Below are positions 48,306-59,712 of a stretch of DNA of 60,586 bases, piece by piece (positions within the stretch are counted from its first letter, which is position 1; every line of letters starts with the position of its first letter). The DNA lies in contig JAAVTG010000879.1 in the NCBI GenBank assembly GCA_011947345.1, forward strand, positions 1 to 60,586, written 5' to 3'. The notes beneath the pieces were generated by a model. It was not told the origin of the DNA, made no database searches, and was given only the letters and a program-made list of their open reading frames with translations. The translations under genes and the position numbers were made by a program. This DNA comes from Phytophthora quininea (taxonomy: Eukaryota > Oomycota > Peronosporomycetes > Peronosporales > Peronosporaceae).

Positions 48306-48998
48306 TTACTCGGTCTTGACACCCTTCTGGCACACGTAGATGTAGTGCACGGCGTTGGCGTCGGCCTCCGAGACCTGCACAGCACTCACCGTGGGCTTGG
48401 GCACCGTGTGCACCGTCACTTTCCACTGCAGCTCCTTGTTCTCGAGATAGCTGAGTCTGTTGTCAGGCACACCGTACGACACAATGAAATAGACCCCGTT
48501 AGGCTTGAGCACGCGGTGCACCTCCTGGCACATCTTGGCCACGTTAGCGGTGGAGCCTTCTCCGCACAGGATCGAGTCCAGCGTGCCCTTGTCGACCACC
48601 GAGTCGTACGTCTCGTCGGCAAAGTCAAGCGAGCACATGTTCATCTTCTGCCACTGCAGCTGCTCCACGCGGTCCTCGTACTTGGCGGCCATCTGCTTGG
48701 TCACGATCTCGGACACGTCCACGTTCATGAGCTTCTGGTAGCCGTCGTTCACCATTTCCTCCGACAGACGCGAGTTGCCGGCGCCGGCCATCAGGATGGC
48801 GTCCGTCTTCTTGACGTACTGATTTAGCAGCTCCTTGAGCCCGCCGTAGCGCTGGTACCAGTCGAACTGCTCCGAGTCCCTAAAGATTATTGCATTATTA
48901 AAGTTTTCTGTTAGTAAAAAAGAGGCGGGGGAGGAGAAGGCTGTCGCGTACTTGGTGTATCGCTCGTCCCAGTACGTGGCCTTGCCGTATTGCGCCAT
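48306..48998 (-). CDS. METTL13/EEF1AKMT4-class methyltransferase, one intron
   Basis: A class-I SAM-dependent methyltransferase of the family that methylates lysines of translation elongation factor eEF1A. The ATG at 48998 starts MAQYGKATYWDERY. After splicing, the text reads YTKDSEQFDWYQRYGG, the family's YWDxRY...FDWYQRY entry motif. SAM-binding motif I is AGAGNSRLSEEM, motif II is NVDVSEIV, and DKGTLDSILCGE is the family's post-II block. CQEVHRVLKPNGVYFIVSYG forms the later strands. The intron is 48951-48880 (72 nt, GTACGC...TTTAG, branch site TACTAAC about 30 nt before the acceptor). The product is 206 residues, a normal length, with no frame break. It is convergent with E and 161 bases downstream of the 5-phosphatase stop. 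A retained intron would stay open and add 24 residues. Confidence 0.9.
   Translation of the reverse strand: MAQYGKATYWDERYTKYATAFSSPASFLLTENFNNAIIFRDSEQFDWYQRYGGLKELLNQYVKKTDAILMAGAGNSRLSEEMVNDGYQKLMNVDVSEIVTKQMAAKYEDRVEQLQWQKMNMCSLDFADETYDSVVDKGTLDSILCGEGSTANVAKMCQEVHRVLKPNGVYFIVSYGVPDNRLSYLENKELQWKVTVHTVPKPTVSAVQVSEADANAVHYIYVCQKGVKTE
48880..48951 (-). other. Spliceosomal intron of the methyltransferase gene
   Basis: The donor is GTACGC, there is a perfect TACTAAC branch site at 48916-48910, and the acceptor is TTTAG. Length is 72 nt, a multiple of three with no stop. Splicing restores the conserved FDWYQRY block, which supports its reality. Confidence 0.85.
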
Positions 48999-49159
48999 GG
49001 CTGTGAAGAAGGCGAGAGGTGCTAGGCGTTTAACTTGTTGCTTCGGATGCGGAATGGGAAGTGGCGGATCGCAAAAGAGTGAAACCAACACATGTAAAAT
49101 ACAGGATGCGATTAAGTACGAAAAGCAATTCTTGGAAAGTCGAGAAGAAAAGTGGTCTG

Positions 49160-51865
49160 TTATTGTAATGTGCACGCTTGGCTAGCGACTCGATTCCGTG
49201 CCAATTGGTCGTTGTCACTGGCATTCATGTTGCTGACACTTCGAGCGGATGGCAAACGCTCGCCAGTTCGAATCGGCGTAAAGTTGACTTGGAAAATGGC
49301 ACTCACTGGACGATGGTCCGAGGAGCGAAAGTCGGTTTGGCTGCGATAGTTCAGTGGCTCAATGTCATGAGTCTTTTCATTCGACAAGTACAGCACACGA
49401 TCAGTCCAAGACGGGATGCGTTGCTTCGAAGACGAGTCGTAGACGTCGCTGCGTTTGTCGAATTTGTACGTGGGTCGGAAGTGCAAAGGACCTTCCTGGA
49501 AGTGAGGGAACACATGGCCCGCTTGCATCTCTCGGCGCAGCTGGTCGTTGGCGTACAGAACTGCGTGTTGGTTCCGCAGCAACAGTAAATCCACCATGCG
49601 TCGAGTGCCGCTGATTCGGTAGTTGAGGTCGCCATACCAAAAACTCGGTCGAACCGCTCGCTGATGGTGCGCTTTGACTCTGCTGAAGCACCTCCAATCG
49701 TTGGAATGGAGAAGCGATTAGCGGTAGTACGTCCGAGTCCGGTCAAACTGGGGTTGGCGACATCGACTGGCATGGGTGCTACAGACCGTGGGCTGGCCGG
49801 AATGCTTGTGGGGGACAGCTTGAGCTCGTGGTTGATGCGGTGGAAGTTCTCGTTGCGTCTCGACACGTTGCGTTGGTGGGCTTCAAAATGGCAGTTGACA
49901 AACGCGAAACTCGTAGCGCCAACGGTGAACGCAATGCCTACACCTCCTTTATTGCCAAGTTGGTTGCCGAGTCCCGTAGCCACTGCATCGGACTGGATAT
50001 TTCCCAGTAGTGGCAGAACACTCGCGTGCACAAACACGATATTGTGAATAGCCGTAAGTGCATGGGAAGTCACAAGAACGTAGTCGTCCCCCATTGCGCT
50101 TTTCAACTGGTCCTCCCACGACTTTTTAGATGTGAAGACAACGCTCTTTGCGATGGAATTGACGCATTCCTCACTGCCGATCGCCACGATATGGTACTTG
50201 TTCAACCTGATCCATAGACGCAAATCATCCGTCGGCTTTTTGGCATGCATGTTCCAAGTCCCACAAAAACTCGTAGCTGGCCGTGTGAAAGGAATCGCGC
50301 GTGTGTCACCTTGTCACCAAGTGCTGTGGCATTTTCATTGAGCTCCTGCCAATCGTCTAGAGCCTCCAAGTCAATCTGAGCTGGCCATTCGACAACTTCC
50401 TCCGGGTCATCACAAGCTGCAATTTCCTCTTGGTGCGGAGTATTTCTAGGCGAGTTCGCCCCAGCAAAATCGCCACGAAGCTGTGCCCTTTTTCGTCTTC
50501 GTCGCCGTCTCTCTCGGTCGGTAATCGGCATACTCTTTCGTACGAGCAAACCACGAGCTCGGCTCTGAATTTTGCAGCAAGCTTCATGTTGCAATTCCAG
50601 CAGTGCTTCATCCCTTAGCTCTTGGTCTAATGCGGCTTGGCGCTGATGAGCAATAGCTCTGCCATTACCACCACGAACCCTTGCCTGAATTCGTGTTGCC
50701 ATGAAATGATGCAAATCACCGTACTCGATTTCTTGCCGGAACATCTTTAACAATGCAGATGACGGTCCACTCTTGCCTAAAAGTTATCGATGGATCCAGC
50801 TGAACGACTGCTACACCGATGACTCCGCACCGATCCACGCTCAGTCCTACTGGTCCTCGCTGTACGCTTTGAGTGCCGATGGCTTTGACGATTGTGTCAA
50901 TTTCGGACTCTGATGATGAATTTGAGCTCGGACTTGAGCACGAACACGAGCACGAACATGAAGAAGTAGACGAAACTGAAACACCAGACTCGCACGAGCA
51001 CGACGATGAACACGACGCCGACGTTGGTGAGTCATTAGGCCGTGGAAGTAAGCCGTCCGTTCTTTGAGGGAGCAACAATGGAGGTATCATCGGCTGACTC
51101 TTCTCAAGTTGAACTTGTTCGTCTGTTGCCGTGTTAGTTGGAGCTACCTCCGACTTCCCACTTGTGAGCTCCGAAGCACTGGTCGGCAAATCTATGAGTT
51201 CTGTTGTCTCCGCTGGCGTAGACAACGGTGCAATCATTTCTTCGGCATGAACTCGTGGGGATTGTCGAAACATCGTTTTACACTTCTTGTATCTCTTTTT
51301 CAACGCCTTTTGAATCGTCAGAGCAGCAGAATCTACCTGGCTGGGATGCTGGGATGGCGACTTCTGCACGATCTCTACTGTAGCGGGATAGTGGCTTTCT
51401 TCCAACATCGCATCAGCATTTTCCACTTCTTGTGTATGTTCACGCCGAACATCCGAACGGTCTTCACCAATAGTAGTTACCACGGTGTCAGTCCCAAACG
51501 CCTTCTCCTTTTCTACGCTCTCAGTTAGAGCAGAAGACTGCTCGATCGACGGTGTGATCGATGCCACTGCTGAAATATCTTCTTCGAGCATGCGTTGTAT
51601 TTCAGCTTCTTGTTGCTTTTCTTCAAGGCGTCGTTGCTTTTCTTCGGCTCTTTGCTTTGCATGTGCCCGCCGTTCAGCCTTCTTCCTGCGAAGTAGCTCT
51701 CTGTCTCTGCGCTTTGGCATCTTCCATTGACTGTGCCGAATCGGCTCCGGTAGGAGATGAAGACCCATGCACAGGAGACCCACTTTCATCGTGAGGTTGG
51801 TTGTCGTTCCGAGGATCTTGCAAGTCGACCTCAACGCCGACGCGGTTGTGCCCCCGACGAGGCAT
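49160..51865 (-). CDS. IQ-motif inositol polyphosphate 5-phosphatase
   Basis: The catalytic half (about 50260-49290) shows the 5-phosphatase motifs in order: GTWNMHAKKP, GNKGGVGIAF, FVNCHFEAHQ, WYGDLNYRI, RPTYKFDK, PSWTDRVLYLS and SSDHRPV. These include the metal- and phosphate-contacting Asn, His and Asp residues of the family, which removes the 5-phosphate from phosphoinositides or inositol phosphates. The N-terminal half starts MPRRGHNRVG at 51865. It has an E/K/R-rich coiled coil (KRRDRELLRRKKAERRAH) and IQ-type calmodulin-binding motifs (LTIQKALKKRYKK; TRIQARVRGGNGR; CKIQSRARGLLVRK). It also has a Ser/Cys low-complexity run near 50930-51030. Frame changes fall near 51710, 50745, 50255 (one A lost in GGAACTTGG) and 49625 (T-run). 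Calcium/calmodulin control is inferred from the IQ motifs. It lies between the ferlin and the methyltransferase on the same strand. Confidence 0.85.
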
Positions 51866-52027
51866 TCCGACTTGTATCGAAGCGCCTGGCCATGGAAATC
51901 CCTAACTATAGCCAACGGTTAGCTAGAGCGACGAAGGCAAGAGAAGCAGTGTCAAGAATTACACGTTGATAGGATAAAAAAACAATATGCAAAGCGACAA
52001 ACACACCCAAGCTCACCCTCGTTGTGC

Positions 52028-55000
52028 TTACCCCTTGAGTGTGATGATCGCCACGTTGATGAACGGCGCCAGGAAGTAAACGACGACCATGAACAGGATG
52101 CAACAGAAGCAGCACATGAGGCGGTTGCAAATCGAAGGACCCAGCAAGTCGTTAAGGACCTTGAACGGGTTGAGTGAGAACGAGAGTCGCCCAGCAGGTG
52201 GAGGCAAGTACGGCGAGTTGTTTGGAGCCGAACGGCCTTGGCCCACAGGGTTCCGCAATGCCGTTTCCGCAGGCACCAACTCGAGCGATACACACACTCG
52301 CCCATGAAGTTGCGCGTGTTGGTTTTGTGGTCGAGACTCTCCAACTTGAGCCACTTCGAGTCGGACGGGTCGTCGTCATCCCATAGCCCCGTGGCTTCCC
52401 GGATCTTCTTGACCGCTGCGTCGTCGTCCGAGGAAGCTTTCTTCTTTTCTTTCTTGTCTCCTCGTCGTCCTCGAACACCTGGAGATTCGATTTCAGTTTG
52501 TACGCCTGGCGGAAGAAAGGTCCAAGGTCGAGCATGTGCTCGCCAATCGCATCATTCGCGGAGAGCACATCCTTATCCCAGCCTTGGATGTGGAAGTATG
52601 GGGTCTTCGTGTTGGTTTGTTTGTGGCCCAATGTGATGGGGAACTTCATGCGCCAGTTGAAGGATCCCTTGCCCTTCTTCGCTCGCCAGTGAATGTCAGT
52701 CTCCTGGAAGTCCGAACCTTCCATCCAGCAGCGGAAGAACAGATCGTTCATGTCCTCTAACGTGTCAAAGGACGGCACATTGCGAGCTTTCCAAACCACG
52801 ACGCGGAGTTCCATGTCCACCGGTGGCGGCAGGGAGATGTCAATCGGAGGGTAATCATGCGCTTGGGCGGGACTTAAAATATCGATCCACAGTTTAACTG
52901 TTCCCATAGGAGCTTTTGAGGTCGGGATGTTGAGGGTCCGCGTCTCAAGGGGCTTCAAGCACAACCGATTCGACGTCTCGTACATCTTGCCCATGGCTTG
53001 CCATCTCTTGTCAAACAGTCGGTCCTCGAGATCAATCGTCGTCTTGCCAATCAGGTCGTCGCCGCCAATCAGGTCGTGGTCCATCGCTTCGATGGTCAGA
53101 ATACTGGCGCCGGGGAGCTTCGCGTTGATGACGAACATCTTGTAGAAGTCTGGGTCAGTCGTATCCTCAATGTAGTTCTTTCGGTCACTGATCTTTTTAT
53201 TGCCGAGCGTCAAGCGCAGATAAGGATCGGACTTACCGGGGCGTCCATTCAAACCGATATCCATCGGAGCAAAGCCAACTCCGTCCAAGACGTAGACTCT
53301 AACTTCGTACGGGAGTGACTGCAGCAGAGTGTCGAAGTCTAGCAAGGGCTTCTCATCTTCACGCTCAATGACGCGAATCAAACCCTTAAAGCAGCCAGCC
53401 ATTTTGTACATACCTCCGTCGTCGCCAACCCCACGCGACTTCTTCGCAAACGGATTGATCGAGTTCAACAGGGAGGACTTCTTCTTCTTCTGACCAATAT
53501 GCAGGCCATACTTCTCGAATGGCGTCGTCTTCAGCTGCGATTCCAAATCGTCATCCAGCAGTTCGCGGTGTTTCAGATACTTCTTTGATTCTTCATCGTC
53601 TTCACCAGCGAGAGTCGACCGACGCGACGAAGCATCGTCAAAGTTTCCGTTCGGATCGAAGTCCACGCCCATGCTCTTCAGGGCTCCGAAAACGCCAGCG
53701 CCATTGTCAACAGACTCGGCGGTAGGGAGGTTTTTACTCGAGACTTGGCCTAGCAGCGGTGCGTCCTCGCCCCATTCATCTGCAGACTCCAACTCGATCT
53801 CAGCAAACGTATCATGCTGCGGCGGTTTGTAGTGCTTTGACCATGGGATCTTGGTGCTCATTTCAATGGACGCTGAGCCGACAATGGGGGTCTGGAATCC
53901 TCCGAGACGAGTGTCCTTGACGATGATGTTTAGACGAGGAGCAAAGTGGGCGTTCTCCGGTAGCTCCACCTCCTTCACAATGCGTTGAAGGAAGTTGGGG
54001 TTGCTTCCCGATGGACGCTTTGACTTGTCTGTGATCATTTCCTGAGACGCATGGTCCTTGCCACCAAGGATGAACTCGATGTACGGCAACTGAATGGGCA
54101 AGAATTGATACGGTTCCATGTTACGGAGGCCCAGCACGGTGATTTCCAAGAAGGCCTTGCGGTTTCGAGGCAGAATTGGTAGGGATCGGGGCACCTTTTC
54201 ATCAGGGAATGTCTTGCGAATCAGCTCGAGCGATGCCAGGATCTCACCTTCGCAATCTCCGGGTTCCTGGAAAGAATCGGGTTCCATTTAGGGTCCGGAA
54301 GAGTAAACGAGTGGTCGTTGGCTAGCTGCTCCGACGTTCTAATGTGCGCGTCCGAAAGGTTAAGCGCCGCCAATCCGACGAAGTCGTTGGTGTCGAAGTC
54401 GTCGTAATCCATGACACGCAGCATCACTTGAGGGGCATATTTCAGCTCTGGCAAATTGACATCGAAGTAAATGGTTTCGTACCACAATGGATCCCTTGTC
54501 TTTTCTTCCGCGACGTCTGTTTCTCCTTTTCTCCCATGCATCGAATAATCAGGAACGGATCCAACAACCCGTTCGAATCGGCGGGAGGTAGACGTCGACC
54601 CTGATAGATGTGCACACGAAGCTGGTACGGGATGCGTTTGTTCACAGCATCAAGGTCTGAGCGATCCCAAAGCGATTTCATCGCCATCTCTTCCGTTCCA
54701 AAGCCCATGCGGATTAGCACATTACCTGGGAACGTCTCATCTTCCAAGGCGTCGATGGCTTGGTCTTCTTTCATCGAGATCCACTTGACAGAGCCGTCGA
54801 AGCCATCTTCGATCAGCTCCTTTGCTGTGAACCGTCGGAAGCAAACAGCCTTGCGTGTGTCGCCATCGCCTCTGCACAAATATAAGAAGATATCAGGCAC
54901 TTGCGAGAGATCTTCAGGCAGCAACATCTTTTCGCTCTCTGCGAAATTGTTCCACTCTACCACACCGTTCAGGTTTCGGTTCCGGGAAGACGCGATCTCA

Positions 55001-57232
55001 TTCAGACCGCAAGACATGACAAGCTGCATCTTGGACTTCTGTCCAGGGCGCTTGGAACTCAAAAACGATGGGATTTCACTACCCCACACAAAATGAGCGC
55101 GCATCCGATAGATGCGCTCACGAGGATACAGATCTCGTGGAATGCGCTTCGTGTTGCGCTTTTGATTTGTTTCGTCAAACTCATTGTCCTCGTTTTTCAA
55201 AATGCGCATACTGATGAGAAGACGGCCGCGGTACGTGCTGGCAATGTCTGGATACGTGTTCATCTGTTTCTTCATCGAGTCTCCAATCCCAACGGACTTC
55301 AGGCGCAACGGCGCACCGTAAATGTTGGCCCAAAACGGAGAAACCTTCCCACCCATCGCCTTGACGAACTTCACGCTTTGATAGACATATCCTACCAACT
55401 CGTCCGACCCTACTTGATCCCAATCGTACACAGCCAATTGGATCGAATCAGCCATGGATGGCTCGCGAATAACGAGCATCAATTCCTCGTTAAAACTAGG
55501 GCAGAGTTCGTCACGTCTGCCCTTCTTGGTGCGCACACGCGTCCGAATCGCATCTCCGCCAGCAATGGATCCCTTCACATACGCGTCAAGACCGCCTTTA
55601 CCAACGACAGCAATATCCATGGGCGGCAAGTGTTCTGCCACGTGGATTGTAGCTCCCAAAAAGTGAACTTGCTGGGTAACACTTGGAGGCATGATGACAT
55701 CGTTCATATCCACTGCTGCTCCAAATGGTGACGGTGGCGGAACTAACTTGTCACCAGGCCCAATGATCGAGATAGAGGCACGCAAGTACCCTTGGATACC
55801 TTGATTGGTTGTGTTGGTGATGTCAGTAAGCCCAATCCAAACATTTGCTAGTTGATGATTCGCCTGGGAGTAAATGTACGACACATCAAATTGAGCCCCA
55901 CCGATGAGCTCTGCGCGTTGCAACGTATTAGCGTCCATCACACTTAACCGGACGTAGCCCATCTCGACTTCGGCCTTGTCCAGATTACGGAACGGGAAGA
56001 TCAACAAGTCATCCCAAAAGCAATTGAGCACCTGCTTCTTCACAGCCGTCTGCTGCTTCTCGCCAAAGACTTCCACATAGACCACAGGGTCCGATGTTCC
56101 TGTGGAGTCCTTGGGCACCAAATCTCGCGCTTGGATGACGTGAACCTGGACGTTGTAGTCGCCAGACTTGATTTCAATATTGCTCAGTTCCGACAGGATG
56201 GCGGCTTGCTTCTCCTCCTTCTCCTCGCGCTCCTTTTCAGCTCCTCCTCGGATTTCTTTTTCACCGCACTGTCATCAATCTCCACGCCTTCATCTTCGTT
56301 CGAGTCGTACTCCTGGTCGGGCGCTCCAAACTTGGGCAGAAACGACGTTTTCTTCTTCTTGGCTGCAATATCGCGCGCTTCCGGGTCGTATGTCCACAAG
56401 AACGACACTTGCAGAGTGCCTCTTTGCTTCTTATCCTTGCGTCCATTTTTACCTCCGAGTTCTACGGCCAAATTTCTCTCTTCGTTGGGTTTCAAGTCCT
56501 TCAGCGACACTTCGGCCTTCCCCATAAAGTCGTTGATGGTGATATCGTAGTCCTCCACAAGAAACGTCACCTTGTTCTTCAGATCCGACGCAAAGAAGCC
56601 GAACTTCTCGTTCCACTGCGGCCTCAGCGTCTTCTCCTTCTTGGTGGACTCGTGTTTCTGTCCATTAAAGCTAATGAACACAAGTGGTGCCATTGTTGTC
56701 CATTCCCAGCAGGTCTTTCCCGGATTTGAGCGTCACATAGAGCAAATTGGGCGGCTCAGAGCTCACAATGGCAGCGGCAGGCTTCTTGTCCTCCAGACTA
56801 ACCTGCATCTCGGCTGTGACCTTCCAGCACGAGTCTCAGCTCGCCCTTAGAGTCCTTCTTCATCTTCTTGTGCTTGGTCAGCTGGAACCAGTTGTCAAGC
56901 GGCCCTTCCAGCCCCAGCAGCAGGCTCACGGGGATGTCCACGACGCCCAGCACGTCGTCGCTGTAGAAGGAGCGGTCCGAGTCGGACAGCAGCAGCCGCA
57001 GCGTGGTGGCCACACGCAGGTCCAGCTTGTCTCCGACCACGAAGGTCTCGTCCCACTTGGGGTCCACCGTCTTCTTGGCTACCTTGGTCTTGAACGTGCC
57101 GCCGGCCGCCAGCGCCGCGCCCTTGGAGTCTAGTAGCGTCATGGTTACGTACGGGTCGCTGGTGCCGCCGCTGTCGGCCGCCAGGATGCTGCGCGCCTCC
57201 TTGATGTGCACGCGCACGCCCAGAGACGCCAT
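52028..57232 (-). CDS. Ferlin (multi-C2 domain, C-terminal membrane anchor)
   Basis: A tail-anchored, calcium-dependent membrane-fusion protein of the ferlin family, about 1,735 residues. C2A starts at the ATG at 57232 (MASLGVRVHIKEARS; SGGTSDPYVTM). C2B covers about 56780-56400 (VFISFNGQKHES; LRPQWNEKFGF). Further C2 units are centred near 56050 (VIQARDLVPKDSTGTSDP), 55550, 54950, 54550 (GLLDPFLIIRCMGE) and 54100. The last two are typical ferlin C2 domains: YVLDGVGFAPMD with GRPGKSDPYLRLTLGNKK near 53250, and MELRVVVWKARNVPSFD with GKGSFNWRMKFPI near 52800-52650. The C-terminus is NPFKVLNDLLGPS followed by a transmembrane helix (CCFCCILFMVVVYFLAPF). I see no DysF region. Frame changes fall near 56810, 56700, 56236, 54505, 54245, 52440 and 52290, several of them one A short in an A-run. 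Its stop is 162 bases upstream of the 5-phosphatase start. Confidence 0.87.
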
Positions 57233-57363
57233 GGTGGAGGGTCGAGGAGGCCTTTAGCGGTAACCGAGAGGGTCGCGCTCTGGCTTTGGAAAGTAAAGCT
57301 TCTTCGGCTAAATACGAAATCAGACGATAGAACAACCCACGCTTTGCTTGTCAACCTGGCTTG

Positions 57364-57750
57364 ATGAAAGTGCTCGGCCGAAAGCGCTGCAGCTTCGAAA
57401 GTGCGTTGGATGGGACTGCTGCATTCTAACGCTTTCGTTTGCGTCGGATTGAGTTCGGAGAGCAATGCCACTGGAATACTGTCTTCGACGAGGTGAACAG
57501 ATATCACCGCCACGCATCCGAACTGCATGGCAGAAGCGATTACCTCCACGCCGAGGACTTCTTGAAATGCAGCAGATGTTTAGCCGACCCGAAAGCAGCT
57601 CTCCAGCATCTTCATCGATCGGATCGGTACGTTCGGCTCGATTATGATAACATCATCGCCATTGAGCAAAGCAAGCTGCGAGACGCTTTATCATCAAACA
57701 ACGCTGCTCTGAGAGTAACCAGCAGCAGCGAAGAACGAACATCTCGATAA
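57364..57750 (+). CDS. Small conserved-looking gene of unknown function, probably two exons
   Basis: The ATG at 57364 starts MKVLGRKRCSFE. A TAA in frame at 57427 falls inside a likely intron (donor GTGCGT near 57400, branch-like TTCTAAC at 57424-57430, acceptor near 57450). The downstream frame reads CHWNTVFDEVNRYHRHASEL, then LHAEDFLKCSRCLADPKAAL and LDYDNIIAIEQSKLRDAL, and ends at TAA 57750. The composition is that of a real small soluble protein of about 110 residues. No family is recognised. It is divergent from the ferlin (131 bases between starts) and convergent with the sequon-rich gene. Its last codons lie inside the left end of the large direct repeat. Confidence 0.5.
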
Positions 57751-58617
57751 CGATTGATCAAATACCATTTATTGAGACTTGCACTTTACTCCTCTCCACT
57801 TTTCTTGAGCACCGCGGTTATAGCTTTCCGCGCAGGCTCGACTTGTCGCCACCGTTCGCCGGAGCTGCAGCAGTGGACGTCGAGTTCGGGTGGGTCGCGT
57901 TCTGCTCCGCCAACTTGGGGACAGTCGAGGGGTCGGAAGTGGTGCGGGCGTCGACTTGGTCTCGTTGCGATTCGGCAGTTGGGTCGGTGTCGACGGCTGG
58001 GTCGCGTTTGTGGAGTTGGCCGGGATTGGCAGCGGAGTCGGCAGGACGGTGGGCACCACTTTCGTCTCGTTACGCTCCGGCTGCTTGGGGGTTGTGTCAA
58101 CGTGGCTGTCAAGTTGACTGGCGCAGGGAGCGGGTGGGTCGTGTTGGCCAAGTTGGTAAGGTAGGTGAGGTTGGTGAGGTTGGTGAGGTTGGTGAGGTTG
58201 GTGAGGTTGGTGAGGTTGGTGAGGTTCGCCGGCACCGTGACCGGTGTGGGGGTCACCTTCGTCTCATTACGATCCGGGAGCTTTGGGGGCTGCGTCGACG
58301 CGGCTGGGTGGGTCTGGTTTGTGACGTCCGTCAGGTTGGCTGGGATCGGGAGCGGCTTCGTCTCGGAAGGCTTCGGCGGTTGTGTCGTCGCGGACGGGCG
58401 GGGCGTCGACGGCGACGTAGATGTCGCCGTTGAAGACCGAGCACCCGCGGCCGGAACTGTGTCCGCCGTGACACGCAGTTGCCGCACGCCGCCAGACTTC
58501 GCCGGCACCGGCACCAGCACCACCAAGTCGTCGTCGGACAGATCGTCCGAGTCACTGCTGTCCTCGCTCTCGCCGTCGTCCACAGGCTTCGAGCTGTTCT
58601 CTCGACGGTCCGACCAC
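57732..58617. repeat. Large direct repeat, left copy
   Basis: Nearly identical to 59713-60586, about 1.98 kb away in the same orientation. The left boundary is AGAACGAACATCTCGATAAC, shared by both copies, and it sits in the last codons of the small plus-strand gene. It covers the 3' untranslated part and most of the coding region of the sequon-rich gene. Confidence 0.85.
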
Positions 58618-58760
58618 GGCTCGAAGCTGTCGTCCAAGCTTCCCGATGCTGCGTCCGAGTAGCTCGCGTCGAGTGATGCGGCCGACGTCGCGGTTGACTG
58701 TGTCGACAGGAGGACAGCGACCAGGGCAGCGCTCAGGAGGAGTTGGCGCGGGATCTTCAT
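57818..58760 (-). CDS. Secreted Thr/Pro/Asn-rich protein with NLT sequon repeats, copy 1
   Basis: The ATG at 58760 begins MKIPRQLLLSAALVAVLL, a clear signal peptide. An acidic Ser/Asp stretch follows (SSDSDDLSDDDLVVLVPV). Then come degenerate repeats of the type PPKxPxRNETKVxPTPxxxPANLT, with seven tandem NLT tripeptides at 58226-58164. NLT is an N-x-T glycosylation sequon and RNETK contains another (NET), so the mature protein could be heavily N-glycosylated, mucin-like. Frame changes near 58095 (a C-run one short) and 57960 are needed to reach the matching end AEQNATHPNSTSTAAAP and the stop TAA at 57818. No membrane anchor is seen at the C-terminus. A cell-wall or surface role is inference. 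Alternative 3' frames run to 57786. Confidence 0.7.
58164..58226 (-). repeat. 9-bp minisatellite encoding NLT, seven units
   Basis: Seven exact copies of GGTGAGGTT (plus strand), each read on the minus strand as Asn-Leu-Thr. The second gene copy has six units plus an extra GGT at 60142-60198, so the array length varies. Confidence 0.9.
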
Positions 58761-59712
58761 GGCGGTGGCTGGTTGGCTTTCTTTGGTTCGCTTTGCTCTG
58801 CTCTTGCTTGCTTGTTGGCTTTTTCGGTTGTGCTGTTGGTCGGGTCGATCGATCGGTTCCCACCGAATGCGTACAGCGCGAGTCGAACACGCTGGGGGAT
58901 GTCGGTGCATCACAACCGGTGGCCCTCGTCTTTGGACTCTGTGCCGGGGGACTGACTATCGTTTGGTGGTGCTTTGATAGAACGGAACGAGGACGCCTCG
59001 GTTGGATAAGGTTTAGAGGAGGACATTACCACTCGTTTTGTTACTGCAGCTGCTCTCTGGTGGACAGATCGATCTGAGTGTCCGCAGCCTGAAGCAGCGG
59101 CCAACTCGGGAGGAGGGGGCGGCCATCCATCCGACAGGGTGGCCTCGATTTCCGGTCACGACACAAGATTTCCGGTCACGACACAAACCCCACGAGCCGC
59201 ACCAACGATTCTCTGTCGCTGAAACTCCGTCACACTCGTCGGACGGCTCGACTGGATTCGCGGCTGGCGTTCCTCTCGCTGTAGCTTTGAGTCGTTTGGT
59301 CTGCTGGTTTGCTCGTCCAGGCCAGTAGAACATCGCCGAGATTTTCGTCATGTTCAACGCAAGACCAGCGCGTACTTCTCAGCGAACATTCTTCCGGGGC
59401 CTGGACCCGGACTTCGGGTCGTCAGTGAGCTGCTCTGTAGTGTAACCCTTTCATGCGTCAGGCCAAACCACCCGCAAGACGCTCTCTCGAAGGCGAACAC
59501 TACTCTGAGAACTCGAGCTAGTGGACGAGAGTACGTTTGGAGGTCGACGGGGAGGAAAATGTCCACACCTCGAAGCACCTGGTCAGTCGCAATGTCGAGC
59601 GTTGCCGGGCTGGGACGCGACCACCAGTGGGACTGCCAACCAACTTGGGCGGATGATATCGGAGAGTGTAGACGGTTAAGCGATCGAGATCTACCTCGGC
59701 AAACCTTTGCGG
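58761..59712. other. Upstream region of copy 1 and spacer between the two repeats
   Basis: It holds the promoter and 5' untranslated region of the first sequon-rich gene, and no convincing gene. A perfect 20-base tandem duplication, GATTTCCGGTCACGACACAA, is at 59147-59166 and 59167-59186. Minus-strand open frame 59749-59354 has no domain and is probably chance. Confidence 0.4.

Noticed and set aside
54236..54250. AAGGTGAG in the ferlin could be a splice donor at a frame change
   Set aside because: The conserved text resumes immediately in the next frame with one added G, leaving no intron sequence.
52174..56850. Numerous plus-strand open frames of 70-280 codons across the ferlin
   Set aside because: No domains; all are shadows of C2-domain coding sequence on the minus strand.
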